A program made the translations under genes and the position numbers. Shown here piece by piece: positions 21,801-33,400 of a stretch of DNA of 64,000 nt (its first letter is position 1; the number at the start of each line of letters is the position of its first letter). The notes beneath the pieces are model-generated. The model ran no database searches, was not told the origin of the DNA, and was given only the letters and a program-made list of their open reading frames with translations. The stretch covers positions 12,338,001-12,402,000 of the forward strand of contig CP053148.1 of the NCBI GenBank assembly GCA_014607495.2. The letters run 5' to 3'. Origin of the DNA: Carposina sasakii (Eukaryota > Arthropoda > Insecta > Lepidoptera > Carposinidae).

Positions 21801-24800
21801 AGTGATTATCTTTTGACACACTAAATAAAAGATAATCACTAAATTTCGATAGACCTTATAGGTAGATAAGTAAGCAGGAGTTATTTAAGTTTACATTTCT
21901 CCTTTATCACTTTTATACTTAACTAAACTGCATTATTTGCACTGAATCACTCGTAATGGAGACGGCGCTGATGTAACTCGACGCGACACTCGGGGTGGGA
22001 AGAGCAATCAATTTGTAAAGTCAATAAACATTGGTGAGAATGCCGGCTGCCGCTGACAGATACTTTGCGTTACTCCTCATACCTTAAGTGTTATATATAG
22101 GTAAAGTTTTTTATAGAAGATTTTGTGTTTTTTCTTTAGTTTTTTTGTTGTAGAAAGTTTTTTAGACACCGAGTTTAATCCTAGAGTCGGTTTTAGGAAT
22201 TTTAATAGACTGAGGACTGAGGGGCGGTCACCAACCCGTCTACCCAGCGTGGTGACTATGGACAAAACCCCCCTATGGCAGTAGCCTTGTGGCGTGCCCT
22301 GGGGGAGGCCTACGTCCAGCAGTGGACTGCAATAGGCTGAAGAAGAAGTATTAGTTAGGAACTATTAGTTATATACATTTTCTAAAAGGTGAAAGTTACT
22401 GTACATGCAATAGTGCCTGGTTAAAGCTTTTGTATGTTTTCGAAGTGAGTAAAAATTGTGGATTACACCCTGTATGCATACTTAAGACATAGAAATAGTA
22501 GAGTTACCAAGTTCTTGACTTAGGTACACTGTGAAATTGAACCTAAAATTATTCAGCGAACATAAACCAGTAGCTACTTAATGTATTAAGTATTACAAAA
22601 AATTTACCTTCTACTTTAGTTTATACATGTACGAGAAATAATTAATTTTTGAAATTTTTTAATAGAACAATATCGATACCACATAAATAAGCAGAAAACA
22701 CCCTCCCTCACTGCATTAGTAGGTACTGTGTAAAAAGTACCGTAAAGTTGCCGCGTGGTGCCGGAAGAGTAGAGTTTGTACCACCCCATGTCTGCCCGTG
22801 GGTATCTTAGGAGGCGATTAAGGGTTTCCGGGAGGTGGGCAGCAGCGCCTTCCGTGATGACAACATAGGCCACAAATCAGACTGCGGTCACCAACCCGCT
22901 TGCCCAGCATGGTGACTATGGGTAAAAACTCCCCATGGCAATAGCCTTGTGGACTGCAATAGGCCGAAAAAGAAGAAGTTTACCAGTATAGGTACACAAA
23001 CTGCTAAAAAAGTCTCTCGACCATGTTGCAAATGTCTTGCAACCTATATAGGTACCTTACGTGTCACATCATACTTCCCGTAACTGATTCTGGAACTTAC
23101 TTTGGACGCCCGCGACTTCGTCCGCGCGGACTGCAGAAAAAACAAAATGTCAAAATTATCCGGAATAAAAATATTTTCCCGGGATAAAAGTAGCCTATTA
23201 ATCCAGGGTGTCGGCTAACTCCATACCAAATTTTATTGAAATCGCTCCAACCGTTTTTACTTGAAAGAGTAACAAACATCCAGCCATCCATCCATCCATA
23301 CTCACAAACTTTCGCGCATTAGCTTTCGATATACGAGTATACATAAAATACCTCACTGAACGGAACAACTAGCGCCGCGGGCAGAGGAACTATTTAGTGA
23401 AACGCGCTGTACATGTTTTTTTCACCACTTACTGGGACTTTTGTACCGCAAATACTTGAAATGTCTAATGGAAAAGACATGCTGAAGAGGGCGCCAGGGT
23501 AAATACTTTATTACGACAAGTGCTCGTCCATGTTTCATATTGATTGCCGTTCAATGTTACCGGTTTTGTTGAGTTAAATCTAGTTTGTGAGGAAACTTAT
23601 TTTACTCGTATTCAGCCTATTTTGGTCAGTAAAATAAGTTTTTAGTAAAACAACATGACCTAACATGCATTTAGCTATAAGTAGCCTTTTTATGTTTGGT
23701 AGGGGTGTCATTGTTGCATATAAAAAAATGACAATCGACAAATAAGTTTGTGTATGCATCCATATCGAATTTTTCGAATTATCTTACCTATGCAGGGTGT
23801 AACAGAAAGGGTATGTTAAGCGAAAAGCTGTATAAATAGCCCACTATAGAGAACCTATTTCCAAAATTTGAGACTCGAAATCACATTTTTATTTTTCAAG
23901 ATTGTATGAAATTTAATGAGATATTTAAAAATTCTCCATACTATCGGGAAAAATAAACATGTGATTTCGGATCTCAAATTTTGTGGATAGGTTCTCTATA
24001 GTGGGCTATTTACATAGCTTTTCGCTTAACATACCCTTTTTGTTACACTCTGTATATCGTACAAATTCGTGGTCACAATCACGCTTCATTTGTCGCATGT
24101 CGCATCTCTCTCATTTGTCAGATTACCAGTGACTACGAAATATTTCGTAGCTTGGCTCGATTGACTACGGATCGAGCTACGAAGTATAAGTAAGAAACAG
24201 CCATGGAGAATGTATAACTATATGCATTTATACATTCTCCATGGAAACAACGGATTTGAGATTATAATTTTATTTCCGTTCTTATGTTGTGTCTTTATAT
24301 TGTTGCATATATATTTAGTAGGTAGGTAAATACCTATAAGTAATGTCTATAGCTGTAAAATAGACCCACACACGCCACACACTGAAAGGTTACACACTTA
24401 GACGATCGCACCCGCACTTGTGTAAAAAAACTGTAGACGAACAACTATGACAATTTAAAGTAGTTACATAAATAATAAGATTGTATGTTGTTGTATGTAT
24501 GTTTACCATCCTTCTTCATATTGACGCGAAGGCACTTGGAGAAGCGGCAGGCCTGGCACTGATTTCGCCGGGTCACATCCACCACGCACCGCCCATTCTC
24601 TTTGCACACATAGTCCAGATTTCTAGAACAAACATACAATTTTATTTATCGTCATTATGTTCTACCCGTAACGGTAAAAATATGGTATGCAGGCAAAATA
24701 TGGTCAAGGTTATTATTTTACTTGCCATTTTTTGGCAAAGGATAAACACGAATCTCTCGAAAGTTCGTTACGCTATCGTCACATTTTCACTTTCATAGAT

Positions 24801-25497
24801 TTTGCTTACTAATCGAGAACGCCGTAGCCTAAAAAAGTTTCTGCTTACCCTGATCACTATACTATAGATCGTTTTCAGCCTATTGTAGTCCACTGCTGGA
24901 CGTAGGCCTCCCCCAGGGCACGCCACAAGGCTACCGCCATAGGGGTTTTGCCTATAGTCACCACGCTGGGCAGGCGGGTTGGTGACCGCAGTGTGATTTT
25001 CGGACTATGTTGTCAGCACGGGAGGCGCTGCTGCCCACCTCCTGGAAATCCTTATTCGCCTCGTACGATACCCACGGGCAGACAGGGGTGGTACAAACTC
25101 TACTCTGCTGGCACCACGCGGCTACTATAGATAAGTACCGCTTTTATTTCAAATGTGTGTCTCAAAGAACAGTTATGCTATTCTATGTGTTTATTTGACG
25201 ATATTTGCATCGTTGGTATAGTGTCTTAGTGTCCCTATCTGTGCCTTATAGGTCCTCGGTTCGACATCCAGTTGTTACAAAACATTGATGAATTATTATA
25301 CATATCCCGTTGCTTAGTACCCACTACACCAGATCTTAGGGATCTTAGTGTGTGATTGAGTTAATGTATTATATACATAGTTACCGTCTGATGCTCCTCT
25401 TGAAGAAGCCCCTGCAACCGTCGCACGACGGGACTCCGTAGTGCTTGCCCGAGGCCTTGTCGCCGCAGACCCGGCAAAGTGTCTCCGGCTTGTCCAT
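18652..25497 (-). CDS. NR2E-class nuclear receptor (Hr83-like), seven exons, complete
   Basis: This is a predicted ligand-regulated or orphan transcription factor of the tailless/PNR/dissatisfaction/Hr83 group, acting in the nucleus. Exons are 25497-25385, 24622-24507, 21425-21024, 20852-20697, 20343-19960, 19630-19490 and 18890-18652. All have GT-AG borders, and phases join to 1551 nt (516 aa plus TAA). Zinc finger 1 has Cys 8, 11, 25 and 28 with P-box CDGCR. Finger 2 has Cys 44, 50, 60 and 63, followed by the T-box AVQHERAPR typical of NR2E. Residues about 77-262 are a low-complexity Ser/Pro-rich then acidic hinge. The ligand-binding signature is [11 protein letters not shown]...FSQL at about 340, and the last helices are in exon 7. 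CDGCR plus [12 protein letters not shown] fits Hr83 better than tll, dsf or unf; NR2E6 is the alternative. Confidence 0.88.
19490..19630 (-). CDS. Nuclear receptor exon 6: ligand-binding domain, helices 6-8
   Basis: The acceptor is TTACAG and the donor is GTAAGT. It encodes [20 protein letters not shown], then [20 protein letters not shown], then STLLFRTG. The DxxEYxxLKxxxLF pattern is the family's helix 7-8 region. Confidence 0.87.
19960..20343 (-). CDS. Nuclear receptor exon 5: ligand-binding domain, helices 1-5
   Basis: The acceptor is CCTCAG, and the donor GTATGT follows FFFDEG. The first 75 residues are a charged linker. Then comes [20 protein letters not shown], followed by [20 protein letters not shown], the nuclear-receptor ligand-binding signature of helices 3-5. 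Confidence 0.9.
20697..20852 (-). CDS. Nuclear receptor exon 4: acidic hinge
   Basis: The acceptor is TTTCAG, and the donor GTAATA follows DEINKEG. It begins [20 protein letters not shown] and becomes charged ([17 protein letters not shown]). It is linked by matching phases and splice sites, not by conservation. Confidence 0.75.
21024..21425 (-). CDS. Nuclear receptor exon 3: T-box and long hinge
   Basis: The acceptor is TTTCAG and the donor is GTAAGT. The exon opens with [20 protein letters not shown], the NR2E C-terminal extension. It continues with about 120 residues rich in Ser, Pro, Phe and Thr with no recognisable fold, and ends VDQN. Confidence 0.88.
21591..21748. repeat. Foldback MITE, GTGCTCGCCCACGTCAG termini
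   Basis: The ends are inverted repeats of about 30 bp: GTGCTCGCCCACGTCAGGCT at left and GTCTGACGTGGGCGAGCAC at right, each flanking TTTTGTAGGA or its complement. It lies in intron 2 of the nuclear receptor gene. Confidence 0.8.
21781..21860. repeat. 80-bp foldback MITE
   Basis: The 34-bp arms TATAAGGTCTATCCAAAATT... and ...CGATAGACCTTATA surround a 12-base centre. It sits only 33 bp from the preceding foldback element. Confidence 0.8.
22190..22345 (-). repeat. RTE-related SINE family, copy 2
   Basis: This reverse-orientation copy contains GGTCACCAACCCGTCTACCC, GTGGCGTGCCCTGGGGGAGG and CCAGCAGTGGACTGCAATAG. Confidence 0.65.
22740..22985 (-). repeat. RTE-related SINE family, copy 3
   Basis: This longer reverse copy contains GGGTATCTTAGGAGGCGATT, the CGGTCACCAACCCGCTTGCC block and a final GACTGCAATAGGCCGAAAAA. 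The internal CCAGCAGTG part is deleted. Confidence 0.65.
23100..23335 (+). repeat. 'CGCGACTTCGTCCGCG' family, copy 3
   Basis: This near-complete copy starts GGACGCCCGCGACTTCGTCC, continues through GCAGAAAAAACAAAATGTC and TGAAAGAGTAACAAACATCC, and ends CACAAACTTTCGCGC. Confidence 0.75.
23792..24054. repeat. Foldback MITE, CAGGGTGTAACAGAAAGGGT termini
   Basis: The arms are about 110 bp. The left arm reads GCAGGGTGTAACAGAAAGGG, then TATGTTAAGCGAAAAGCT and CCCACTATAGAGAACCTAT. The right arm is its complement, ending TTTGTTACACTCTGT. A diverged half copy lies at about 1912-1990. Confidence 0.8.
24201..24244. repeat. Short perfect hairpin
   Basis: CCATGGAGAATGTATA and its exact complement TATACATTCTCCATGG flank a 12-base loop. 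It lies in intron 2 of the nuclear receptor gene. Confidence 0.75.
24507..24622 (-). CDS. Nuclear receptor exon 2: zinc finger 2
   Basis: The acceptor is TTCTAG, and the donor GTAAAC follows NMKKD. It encodes [20 protein letters not shown], then [18 protein letters not shown]. The zinc-binding cysteines and the CRFSKCL helix of the second module are intact. Confidence 0.93.
24870..25135 (+). repeat. RTE-related SINE family, copy 4
   Basis: This is the best forward copy. It runs from TATTGTAGTCCACTGCTGGA and CGTAGGCCTCCCCCAGGGCA through CCATAGGGGTTTTGCCTATA to GGTACAAACTCTACTCTGCT. It lies in intron 1 of the nuclear receptor gene. Short frames across it are not genes. Confidence 0.7.
25209..25281 (+). 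repeat. tRNA-like SINE head
   Basis: GCATCGTTGGTATAGTGTCT resembles a tRNA 5' half with A box, and CTCGGTTCGACATCC resembles a B box at tRNA spacing. The anticodon stem and acceptor stem do not pair properly, so a decayed tRNA-derived element is more likely than a tRNA gene. Confidence 0.5.
25385..25497 (-). CDS. Nuclear receptor exon 1: start and zinc finger 1
   Basis: It encodes [20 protein letters not shown], then [17 protein letters not shown], with donor GTAACT. The ATG lies seven residues before the first zinc-binding cysteine, as in short-N-terminus NR2E proteins. A weak acceptor-like AG lies three bases before the ATG, so an upstream exon is possible. Confidence 0.88.
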
Positions 25498-27063
25498 CAC
25501 CTATCTCTATGGATGTTTAAATTATCTTAAAATAATAATATCCTGTCCATTGTAGAGCTCTATCTAGTATAATATCTAGCATATACTTTAGGCCAAGTTA
25601 AGAAGAAAGATCTATAATTTATGTTAAAGAGATAATATAGGACCTACAAGCGCACCGCGTCGCGGCCGCCGCGCTCCATTAGATATGACGAATTTGCTTC
25701 CATAGAAAAATAGACAATATTTCAAAGTATATTTTCTATAGAGGTACATTTTATAACGATTACGTTCAACGTTAATATAATAGTCATAGGTAGACCTTAT
25801 CATCCCATCGCCGTTGGACACAGGTTCGTGATTTTGCAAACGAAAATCCCATATGTTTCGCAACTCAGACAACCCTAAAATGCGTTTTAAAATCAAATTT
25901 GGTATGCAAATATCAAAATGATTTTATTTTAACATTATTCAATTCCAGAATTTTAAAATATGTGCATGTTTTTTTGCACAATGGCTCAATCAAATTCTGC
26001 TAAGTGCGACGACTTTCCGCAACATCCCTTACCCACAAGTTTTGTAAAGATTTTCGCAAAGTCATCGGACGTATGCCATCAATAAACGATATATTATTCA
26101 GATACTCCCTTTTTATTCAAATAGTGCGCTGCATCGGTTGTTGATAATCCTAAAAAAAGTTTTAGTATCTCCATAAAGGGTTTTTTAAATCGAGTTTTAA
26201 TACGACTACGAAAGGTATTAATGGTGCGATGCAATGTTTTTGGGTACCATACTCGTCTACACGATATCCTGGGTTAGGTACGAGTAAGCTTGTCAGAGCC
26301 AATTTTTTAATTTATGGGTAGGTACCTTCATCAGATAGGTTAATTCGCAGCTCTACTGTCAAATCACAAGTGGAACAACTGCGAATAAAATGTTCACAAT
26401 CCAAGTAATACTTTAGAGACAATAGACAGAGGTTACCACAAACAGAATTCTTAAAGTTATGCCTTATTAATTTCATACATTTAGTCAGATTTCTATAGGT
26501 ATACTTATTTGAGGGTGGGGAAATGTGGGTACCCGTAATTGTTCGGCGACAGGGCGGCGCACGTGGCGGTTCCCACAAGGCTCGTGTCGAAGCCCCGGGC
26601 CCCTATTATCTTCTGAATTATGACATATGTCAGCCACGGCGACAATTTGTCGTCGACGTCGTCGAACAGTCAATCGAGACCTCTTGCAAATTATCTGATG
26701 TGGATTATCTATGTATAGATAGTTATTACTCATGTGGTGTGTGATTCAGATAAAGGTTCATTAAATAAACTCTAAAAATATTTTTTTAAAATTACCATAA
26801 CACTTGTTAAAATAACGCCATATCCATATCAAATTGGTGATTCTGAGATTTAGCTGTATCCGTATCAGTCGATCTTATACCTACTTACATAATTATGGAA
26901 ATTTCTCTTTTTTAATTTTACAACTGACCTTTGACCCTACTAGTGAACTTTTATTCATGCAATGTGCGTATATCCATTCATGTTACGGTCCTGGTTGTTG
27001 TTGGCAACATCCTGACATTGTATCTTATCCAGGAAAGTACCTAAGAAGTCTCCTTATTAGTTA

Positions 27064-27265
27064 CTAGTGGACGCCCGCGACTTCGTCCGCGTGGACTGCA
27101 GAAAAAACAAAATGTCGAAATTATCCAGGATAAAAATATTTTCCTAATAGTGTCAGCTAACTCCATACCAAATTTTATTAAAATCGCTCCAACCGTTTTT
27201 ACGTGAAAGGAGTAACAAACATCCATCCATTACTTACAAACTTTCGCGTTTATAATATTAGTATT
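27064..27265 (+). repeat. 'CGCGACTTCGTCCGCG' family, copy 4
   Basis: It starts TAGTGGACGCCCGCGACTTC and ends TTTCGCGTTTATAATATTAG. A short internal segment after the ATAAAAATATTTTCC block is deleted. Confidence 0.75.
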
Positions 27266-28162
27266 TATATTATAGTCCTATTTATATAGGACGTTATACA
27301 CGACAAGATACCCAAGACGGGAAGGTACCTTTATTTTTGAAAATACATATAACTTTCCAAAAACAAGCACGCACACCCACCATTCATATCGGCTATTGGT
27401 AAACAATTATCATTTAAAAGTCATATTGTACCGTAACATATTTCCGTAATTGTGGCGTGACTGGGGCACAATTATGCCGTATGTGCACAGTACAAGGTAG
27501 AAGCCGAGTTGCTGTCCACTAATCACGGTAATTAAATGCGGCTGCTCGTAATGTAGGGTTACTAACTGCAACGCAAAACTGATTTCTATATGCGATAAAG
27601 GGAAAGATTTCTCAATGAGAGATTCTTTTGCTATATTGTTTTTTACTGTCGATTAGGTACTTTTATGAAAAATCTATTTCTTGGTATATGATTGGATATA
27701 ATATTTCAATCAAAAGAAATAGATTTTTCTGAATATAAGGTTAGATCTGCAATATGAAACACATTTGGAGAAAACGAAACCAACCTGAGGATGAATTCGA
27801 ACACTGGAATTCGATCATAAATCTACCAAATGAAACATAGCAGAACAAAAATTGTAACATAGACTACATTGAAAAACAATCCTATATGTGTGTATAGGTA
27901 TGTACCTATAAGATTCACATAAAACTAGCGACCCCCCACGGCTTCGCCCGTGTGAGAGTGCATCACTCCCGTGCGAACCCGGGGCGGGTCCCTAGTTATA
28001 CATTATAAACCTTCCTCGTGAATAGCTATATCTATTAAAAAAACCGCATCAAAATCCGTTGAGGGAGGATATGCGTGTACTGGGAGTGAGGAATGAGATG
28101 ACGGATAATAGGGATGAATGGAAGAAAAGCGGCGAGCGACTTTGTTTTATAATATGTAGTGA

Positions 28163-31100
28163 TATATACAGGATGTTTTTTCATTGCCACCCTTAACAAA
28201 GGGTACGTACTCTACATCAAATACAGTAAGTTTATGCCAAAAAAAAAATGCTGGAAAACGATGTAAATTTTTATGAAATATTTTTTTTATTACTTGATCG
28301 GGCGAAATTTAGATAGTGTCCAGTGTTGATACTAGTTTTTTCATAGACAGATATTATTTATTTCTCGTGAAAACAACTTGCTACATGCGTTAATATGCAT
28401 TTATGCAGAAAAACGCAGTCTATTTACTCAACTTTGGACCCTAATATTTTGGATACCAGACACTTCCCAGGTATGCTTTCATGGAGAAAAAATGATCGTG
28501 ATGATGAGGAACGTTGACCACCAAAAATCAGCCTATATGTAGTATTTTACTATTATTTTCCGATAAACGTAGCGTGCCACGACATAGTCCATGCGCCTAT
28601 TAACTTTAGGGTTAGGACTGACTCCTGCGGTTGGGGTCCGTAAACACATTGTCGGAATTATAAATCGACATAATTACGTAGTTCGATACGTGCATGTCAG
28701 AGGCCGCTCGACATTTAACTGCGACCTGCATTGTACCGCTGGGGTATAAGGGTACTCGTGAAGGAAGGACAATATTAGAGGTGGTCTTTGTTCATAAAAA
28801 AAATAGTGTCATGAAGTTGGTAACAAATGTGTGGTATGTGTTCATATCATATACCACAGAATAATTACAGCATTCGTACCGAAGTCTTACTTTTGAACGA
28901 ACATTCATAAAATGGGTCTTTGCTAACGGTTTAGAATACCTTCCTGTCCATACGAATGCAGAGAGCTAACCAAAGAAAACCAGTCAGTCGTCGCCGTTGC
29001 TCTCACTTTTATTACATCTTCTTACTCACGCCAGTGATTGGTGTGTTAGTGGATGCAAACGAAGTCGAATTTAAAAACTCACATGAAGTCCTCAACACAA
29101 GCGGCGACGGCGCCCGCGTCGCGTCGGGCCATTTGGCTCACCTTTTCACCAGAAATTGTTATTCCTAACGAGATAAGAACATTAGAAAGCGAAGCAGTTA
29201 GGAATTACAATTGTTAGCATGAAAAACGGCGGTAGCGGTGCACGTGCATTTGTTTGCAATTTCTTTATGAGTTTGAGGGTACCGTCACCAATATATTGAT
29301 CTTGGATATGAAGGATCTAGTATTCAGATTATGATTTTAATGATAGCCATTTTAGGGCATAACGTTTGATGTTTATCTTGCTTTCTGACTATGTTCTCCT
29401 ATAAGTTCAACCAAAGAGTAGTATAGTTCAACCTTAGCTGCTTAGCGCAAAAGAAAATCCATTCATCAGCAAAGTAGGTACTACGTGACTGAAACATGTT
29501 AGATACCTACGTTAGTCAATTTGAACTATTTGCTCTTTTAGAGAACCAAATACTCGTATTAATTGAAATATCCGAATCTCGCTACTGGTTTGAGTGTGGA
29601 GTTGGACAGCAGGTACCTAAAGAACTACGATTGAATGCAGGTTGGTATTCAAAATCTGTTCGCAGGGCGTCACATGTACTTACCCATATTGTATGTAACA
29701 CCAATCTAATTTGTGGCAATGTTAAATGACTGTATACTGAAACCCACATACCTACTCAGCGTGAAAACCACTACTGTGTACTAGGACCGTGTAGGTAGAT
29801 CATTGAGTTGATTTGCGTCACTGATTTGACTTGAGTGACAGTTAGTCCGTAGTAGAGGAAATACCAAATCCCTGGTCCGTAGTAGCCGCGTGCTACGAAC
29901 TACGATTACAGTAATTGTCTACGAGCCTTACTACGATTGTATTACTTGATCCTGTGCTACGACATGGAACTTGTTAGTATCTTACACGTCTCTAGATTAC
30001 AACAATAGGAAAGTACACCACCGGGTCTCATTCGCTTATTAACCGCATTCACAAAAGAGAGGTTAGGTATCACCTCAGGAATCCAGAACCGTTTTTTTTT
30101 TGTATAATTGGGTGGTTCTATACAGGATGTTTTATTGGTCATCAACGTTTCCGAATACTACGGATGGATTCTCCTCAACATCACAAACTTTTCCCCCCAT
30201 GAAAGCATACCTTGGAAGTGTCTGGTTTCCCAGATATTAAAGTTAAATTAATACATAGATTGCCTTTTTGCATAAATGCACATACTCGTATACGCATGTA
30301 ACAAGATTTTTTAACGAAAAAATAATAAATCTGCCTAAAAAAACTAACACAAACACTGGAAACCATAAATTTATTGTAGGGCCTAGGTTTTCTTAAATAT
30401 TATAGACGTTTGATTTTCAAGTCATAATATACAGAGTGTAAGTGACATTTAGGCAAATAAGCAAATTACTGGACAAGTAGTTACAGGTAGAAAATTAGAC
30501 ATCAGTGATTTCACTTTCAGGAAATGTCCCAACAAGCAAAATCTGTACTTCAAACAATCTTGAACACTACTTTTATTTTTACTTATAAGAAACTTGTAGC
30601 AATCTACAAACAAGGATTTGGGCACAGTTATAGGACGGTCTATTTCTATAAATATCTTGTAATCTACTTATAAAATGTTACTAAGCCCTATAATATACTT
30701 GACGAAGCACAATAGCTTCTATAATAATATGATTCTATACAATTACAAGTAAAAACGTGTTTATATGTCACTAGTAATGTACTTAGGTATTCGTTATAAG
30801 TGTATTTTTAATACAGGTTATAGGTACTAAGTTATTTCGGCTGGTGGTAATACGTAGGTGGTAGCAAAAACTTGATAAAAAGTTAAGTAAAATTACTAAT
30901 ATTACTTATGCTATTATTTTGTATTATTGTAACAAGTAAACTTACCTAACTATGTATGAAATATAGTGTGTAAACTTGTGTGGAAGTCATATTTACTGTA
31001 AATGTGTACCGAAAATTTGTTATTTTGACCATGCCCTCCGATAGATAGCAATTATCATAAATAAATTATTGCATTAGTTTCTTATGATTATTCGCCATGT

Positions 31101-31335
31101 TTGAAATTGTTCTTCATCAAGTATTTTATTACATCAAGTAGTTTCAGACTAGATAATTCGCCTTCATTATAAATAACTACTTATACTACCATTTCGCCCG
31201 ATCAAGTAATAAAAAAAATATTAAAAATTTTTTTACATCGTGTCCCAGCATTTTTTTGGCATAAGCTTACTTTATTTGATGTATAGAGTACGTACCCTTC
31301 GTTAAGGGTGGCAACGAAAAAATATCCTGTATATA
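28163..31335. repeat. 3.2-kb structure bounded by inverted repeats
   Basis: About 145 bp at 28163-28310 (TATATACAGGATGTTTTTTC ... TTACTTGATCGGGCGAAAT) is inverted at about 31193-31335 (TTTCGCCCGATCAAGTAATA ... ATATCCTGTATATA). An inner pair, about 28310-28545 versus about 30120-30375, is also inverted and shares ATGAAAGCATACCT-type blocks. The interior shows no transposase. It could be one large non-autonomous element or two related foldback elements. Confidence 0.6.
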
Positions 31336-32907
31336 AACGGCGTGCTATAATAAACCAAAGTTACATACCGGTTAAACACGACCTTTGACAACAAAATATA
31401 TTGAAAATACCATACAGTAGCTTAGATACCTTATAACTAACATTTAATTTTGGTGAAATTAGTAAGTACACATGTACCATCGGTACCAACCTTGTACAAT
31501 AGAACCTATCAAAATCTGTAACAAAATTGCACGAAGGGCCAATAGTTAATAGTTAAAAATTACTATCTACTAAGCAAGAGGTAGCAATTTTTAGTTTGAC
31601 TGTAGTTTTTACTAATGGTTAGGTAACCTATGATCAATCAACTGGTCTTTACTAAATAGGTATTGAGTGAAAATAACATAAGTAGTTACAACAAGGAAAC
31701 ACTTACCAATGATCCAAACTCCTCAGTCAGACATAGCACGTCACTCTAGGGTCACCGGTGACTTCGATCTCGTCTTCTGTCGACGCTGGGTAGGCGGCAC
31801 CCCATTTCACTGAGTGGGCGGGGCTTCATTAACAACCCTTAACGACGCTTCTACCTATTGGCTACAACACAGGGGCAGTAACCAATGGACACTTGCGTTA
31901 TCAACTCAGTTAAGTGGAATGTTATTAGAAGGAGCAGGTGCCTCTATTAGTTTCTATCGATACGTGATTTGGTACTTGATATCTGTTTTTTATTAATACA
32001 AGGAGTTTCAAGAAATTGAATTACATTTCCTACTTAGCCATATATTAACATACTTACTTTTTTCACGTATAAATTCGCCGCTTATTTCATTGCGAGTCTA
32101 TAGGTACCTAAACCAGGGTCTTTTAAATAAATTGAGAAGATATAAGAATAGGTCGTAGAATAAGGATAGGTCTTCAAAAATGATAATGAGGTTTCTTACA
32201 TCATTTTTATCTAAACTGAATATCTTGCGCGAGAGACACTTCCAAAATGCTAAAATGTTGTCCGTAACAACATCTCAACATCTCAACATTCGCATCTTGC
32301 TTGCATGTAATTGATTTTCAGTCCTTTGTAACAGTTTACAGTCAGCACCACATCATACATATGAATATATAGCGTACCTTATAATATTAATTCTTATTAC
32401 TATATAAAGTCAATTGATTAAGGGCTATATTTAATAAAAGTAGTTATTATGACTCCTGCAATATTGTTCTGGGAGGTTGCGATGGTTGTATAAATAGTAG
32501 GGTAGAAACTAAATGGTGTCACTTTATTCTTGACTGTTGAGCTTGTAAGACGTTACTCTGTCCAATTACAGTTTGAAATAAACTACTTCCGTTTGTATTT
32601 AAAAATGTTAATCGTATTGTTAAATTAGTTACTGAAATAACAAGTAAGATAAACAGTGTAAATTAAGTGATATGGTGCTGCTTTTCTCGAATATAATACC
32701 GCCTAAGGCGGCCTAACTGTGAAATAGTTGAATAAACAGTTGTACATAGTTATACATCGTTTAACTTCTTTTCCTGGATATACCACTGCTTCATTGAATT
32801 TCCTGTGGTAATACCTTCTTCTTAACAGCCCAGCATAAACTAAACAAGCATCTTATATTAACGATTGGTCTTCTAATCTAAGCCTAGCATAAACACGAAT
32901 ATGTATA

Positions 32908-33190
32908 ACTAGTGGACGCCCGCGATTTTGTCCGCGTGGACTGCAGAATAAATAAAATGTCGATATTATCCGGGATAAAAAGTAGCCTATATGTTAAATG
33001 GGACTTGTCACCACATATTCCTGAAAACCGCATCGAAATCGGTTCAGCCGTTTCTGAGATTAGCGTGCACAAACATTGATCCGTTACAATTTTATTATAT
33101 CGCAGCTTCGGTAGAACAAAGGCACAATTTGCTTTTGCAATGTTAGACAATTGTGCCCTTGTTCTACCGATATACATATTATGTATAGAT
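32908..33190 (+). repeat. 'CGCGACTTCGTCCGCG' family, copy 5, with MITE inside
   Basis: It starts TAGTGGACGCCCGCGATTTT and runs to TTTTATTATAT, where a foldback at about 33103-33171 interrupts it. It then resumes with ACATATTATGTATAGATAGA. The foldback ends are CGGTAGAACAAAGGCACAAT and its complement ATTGTGCCCTTGTTCTACCG. Confidence 0.7.
33103..33171. repeat. Small foldback MITE nested in a repeat
   Basis: It has inverted termini of about 21 bp (CGGTAGAACAAAGGCACAAT / ATTGTGCCCTTGTTCTACCG) with a 25-base centre. The host repeat continues on both sides, so the insertion is younger than that repeat. Confidence 0.75.
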
Positions 33191-33240
33191 AGAATAGTTA
33201 AAGATATAAATCTGAGGCATAGGTTAATTCGGTACCGGTA

Positions 33241-33400
33241 AGGAAGGGCCGATTTTTCTAAACATCAGTTAGCCTAATCATCTAAGGCCTAGTCTGAGCA
33301 ATAAAATTGATGCTGTCTTTCTCTAAAAGGTCATGATAGAGACAGCATCAACTTTATTCTTCTGATAGGCTAACTGATGTTTGGTAAAATCGGCCCTTAG
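33241..33400. repeat. Foldback MITE, AAGGGCCGATTTT family
   Basis: The termini are AAGGGCCGATTTTTCTAAAC and CCAAACATCAGTTAGCCTAT-complement, with a second inverted core GATGCTGTCT / AGACAGCATC. A second copy, split by an insertion, lies at 56457-57874, and a fragment lies near 1420. Confidence 0.8.

Noticed and set aside
25209..25281. tRNA-Gly or tRNA-Asp gene
   Set aside because: The tRNA-like 5' half and T-arm are recognisable, but the anticodon and acceptor stems do not pair; it is better explained as a decayed SINE head.
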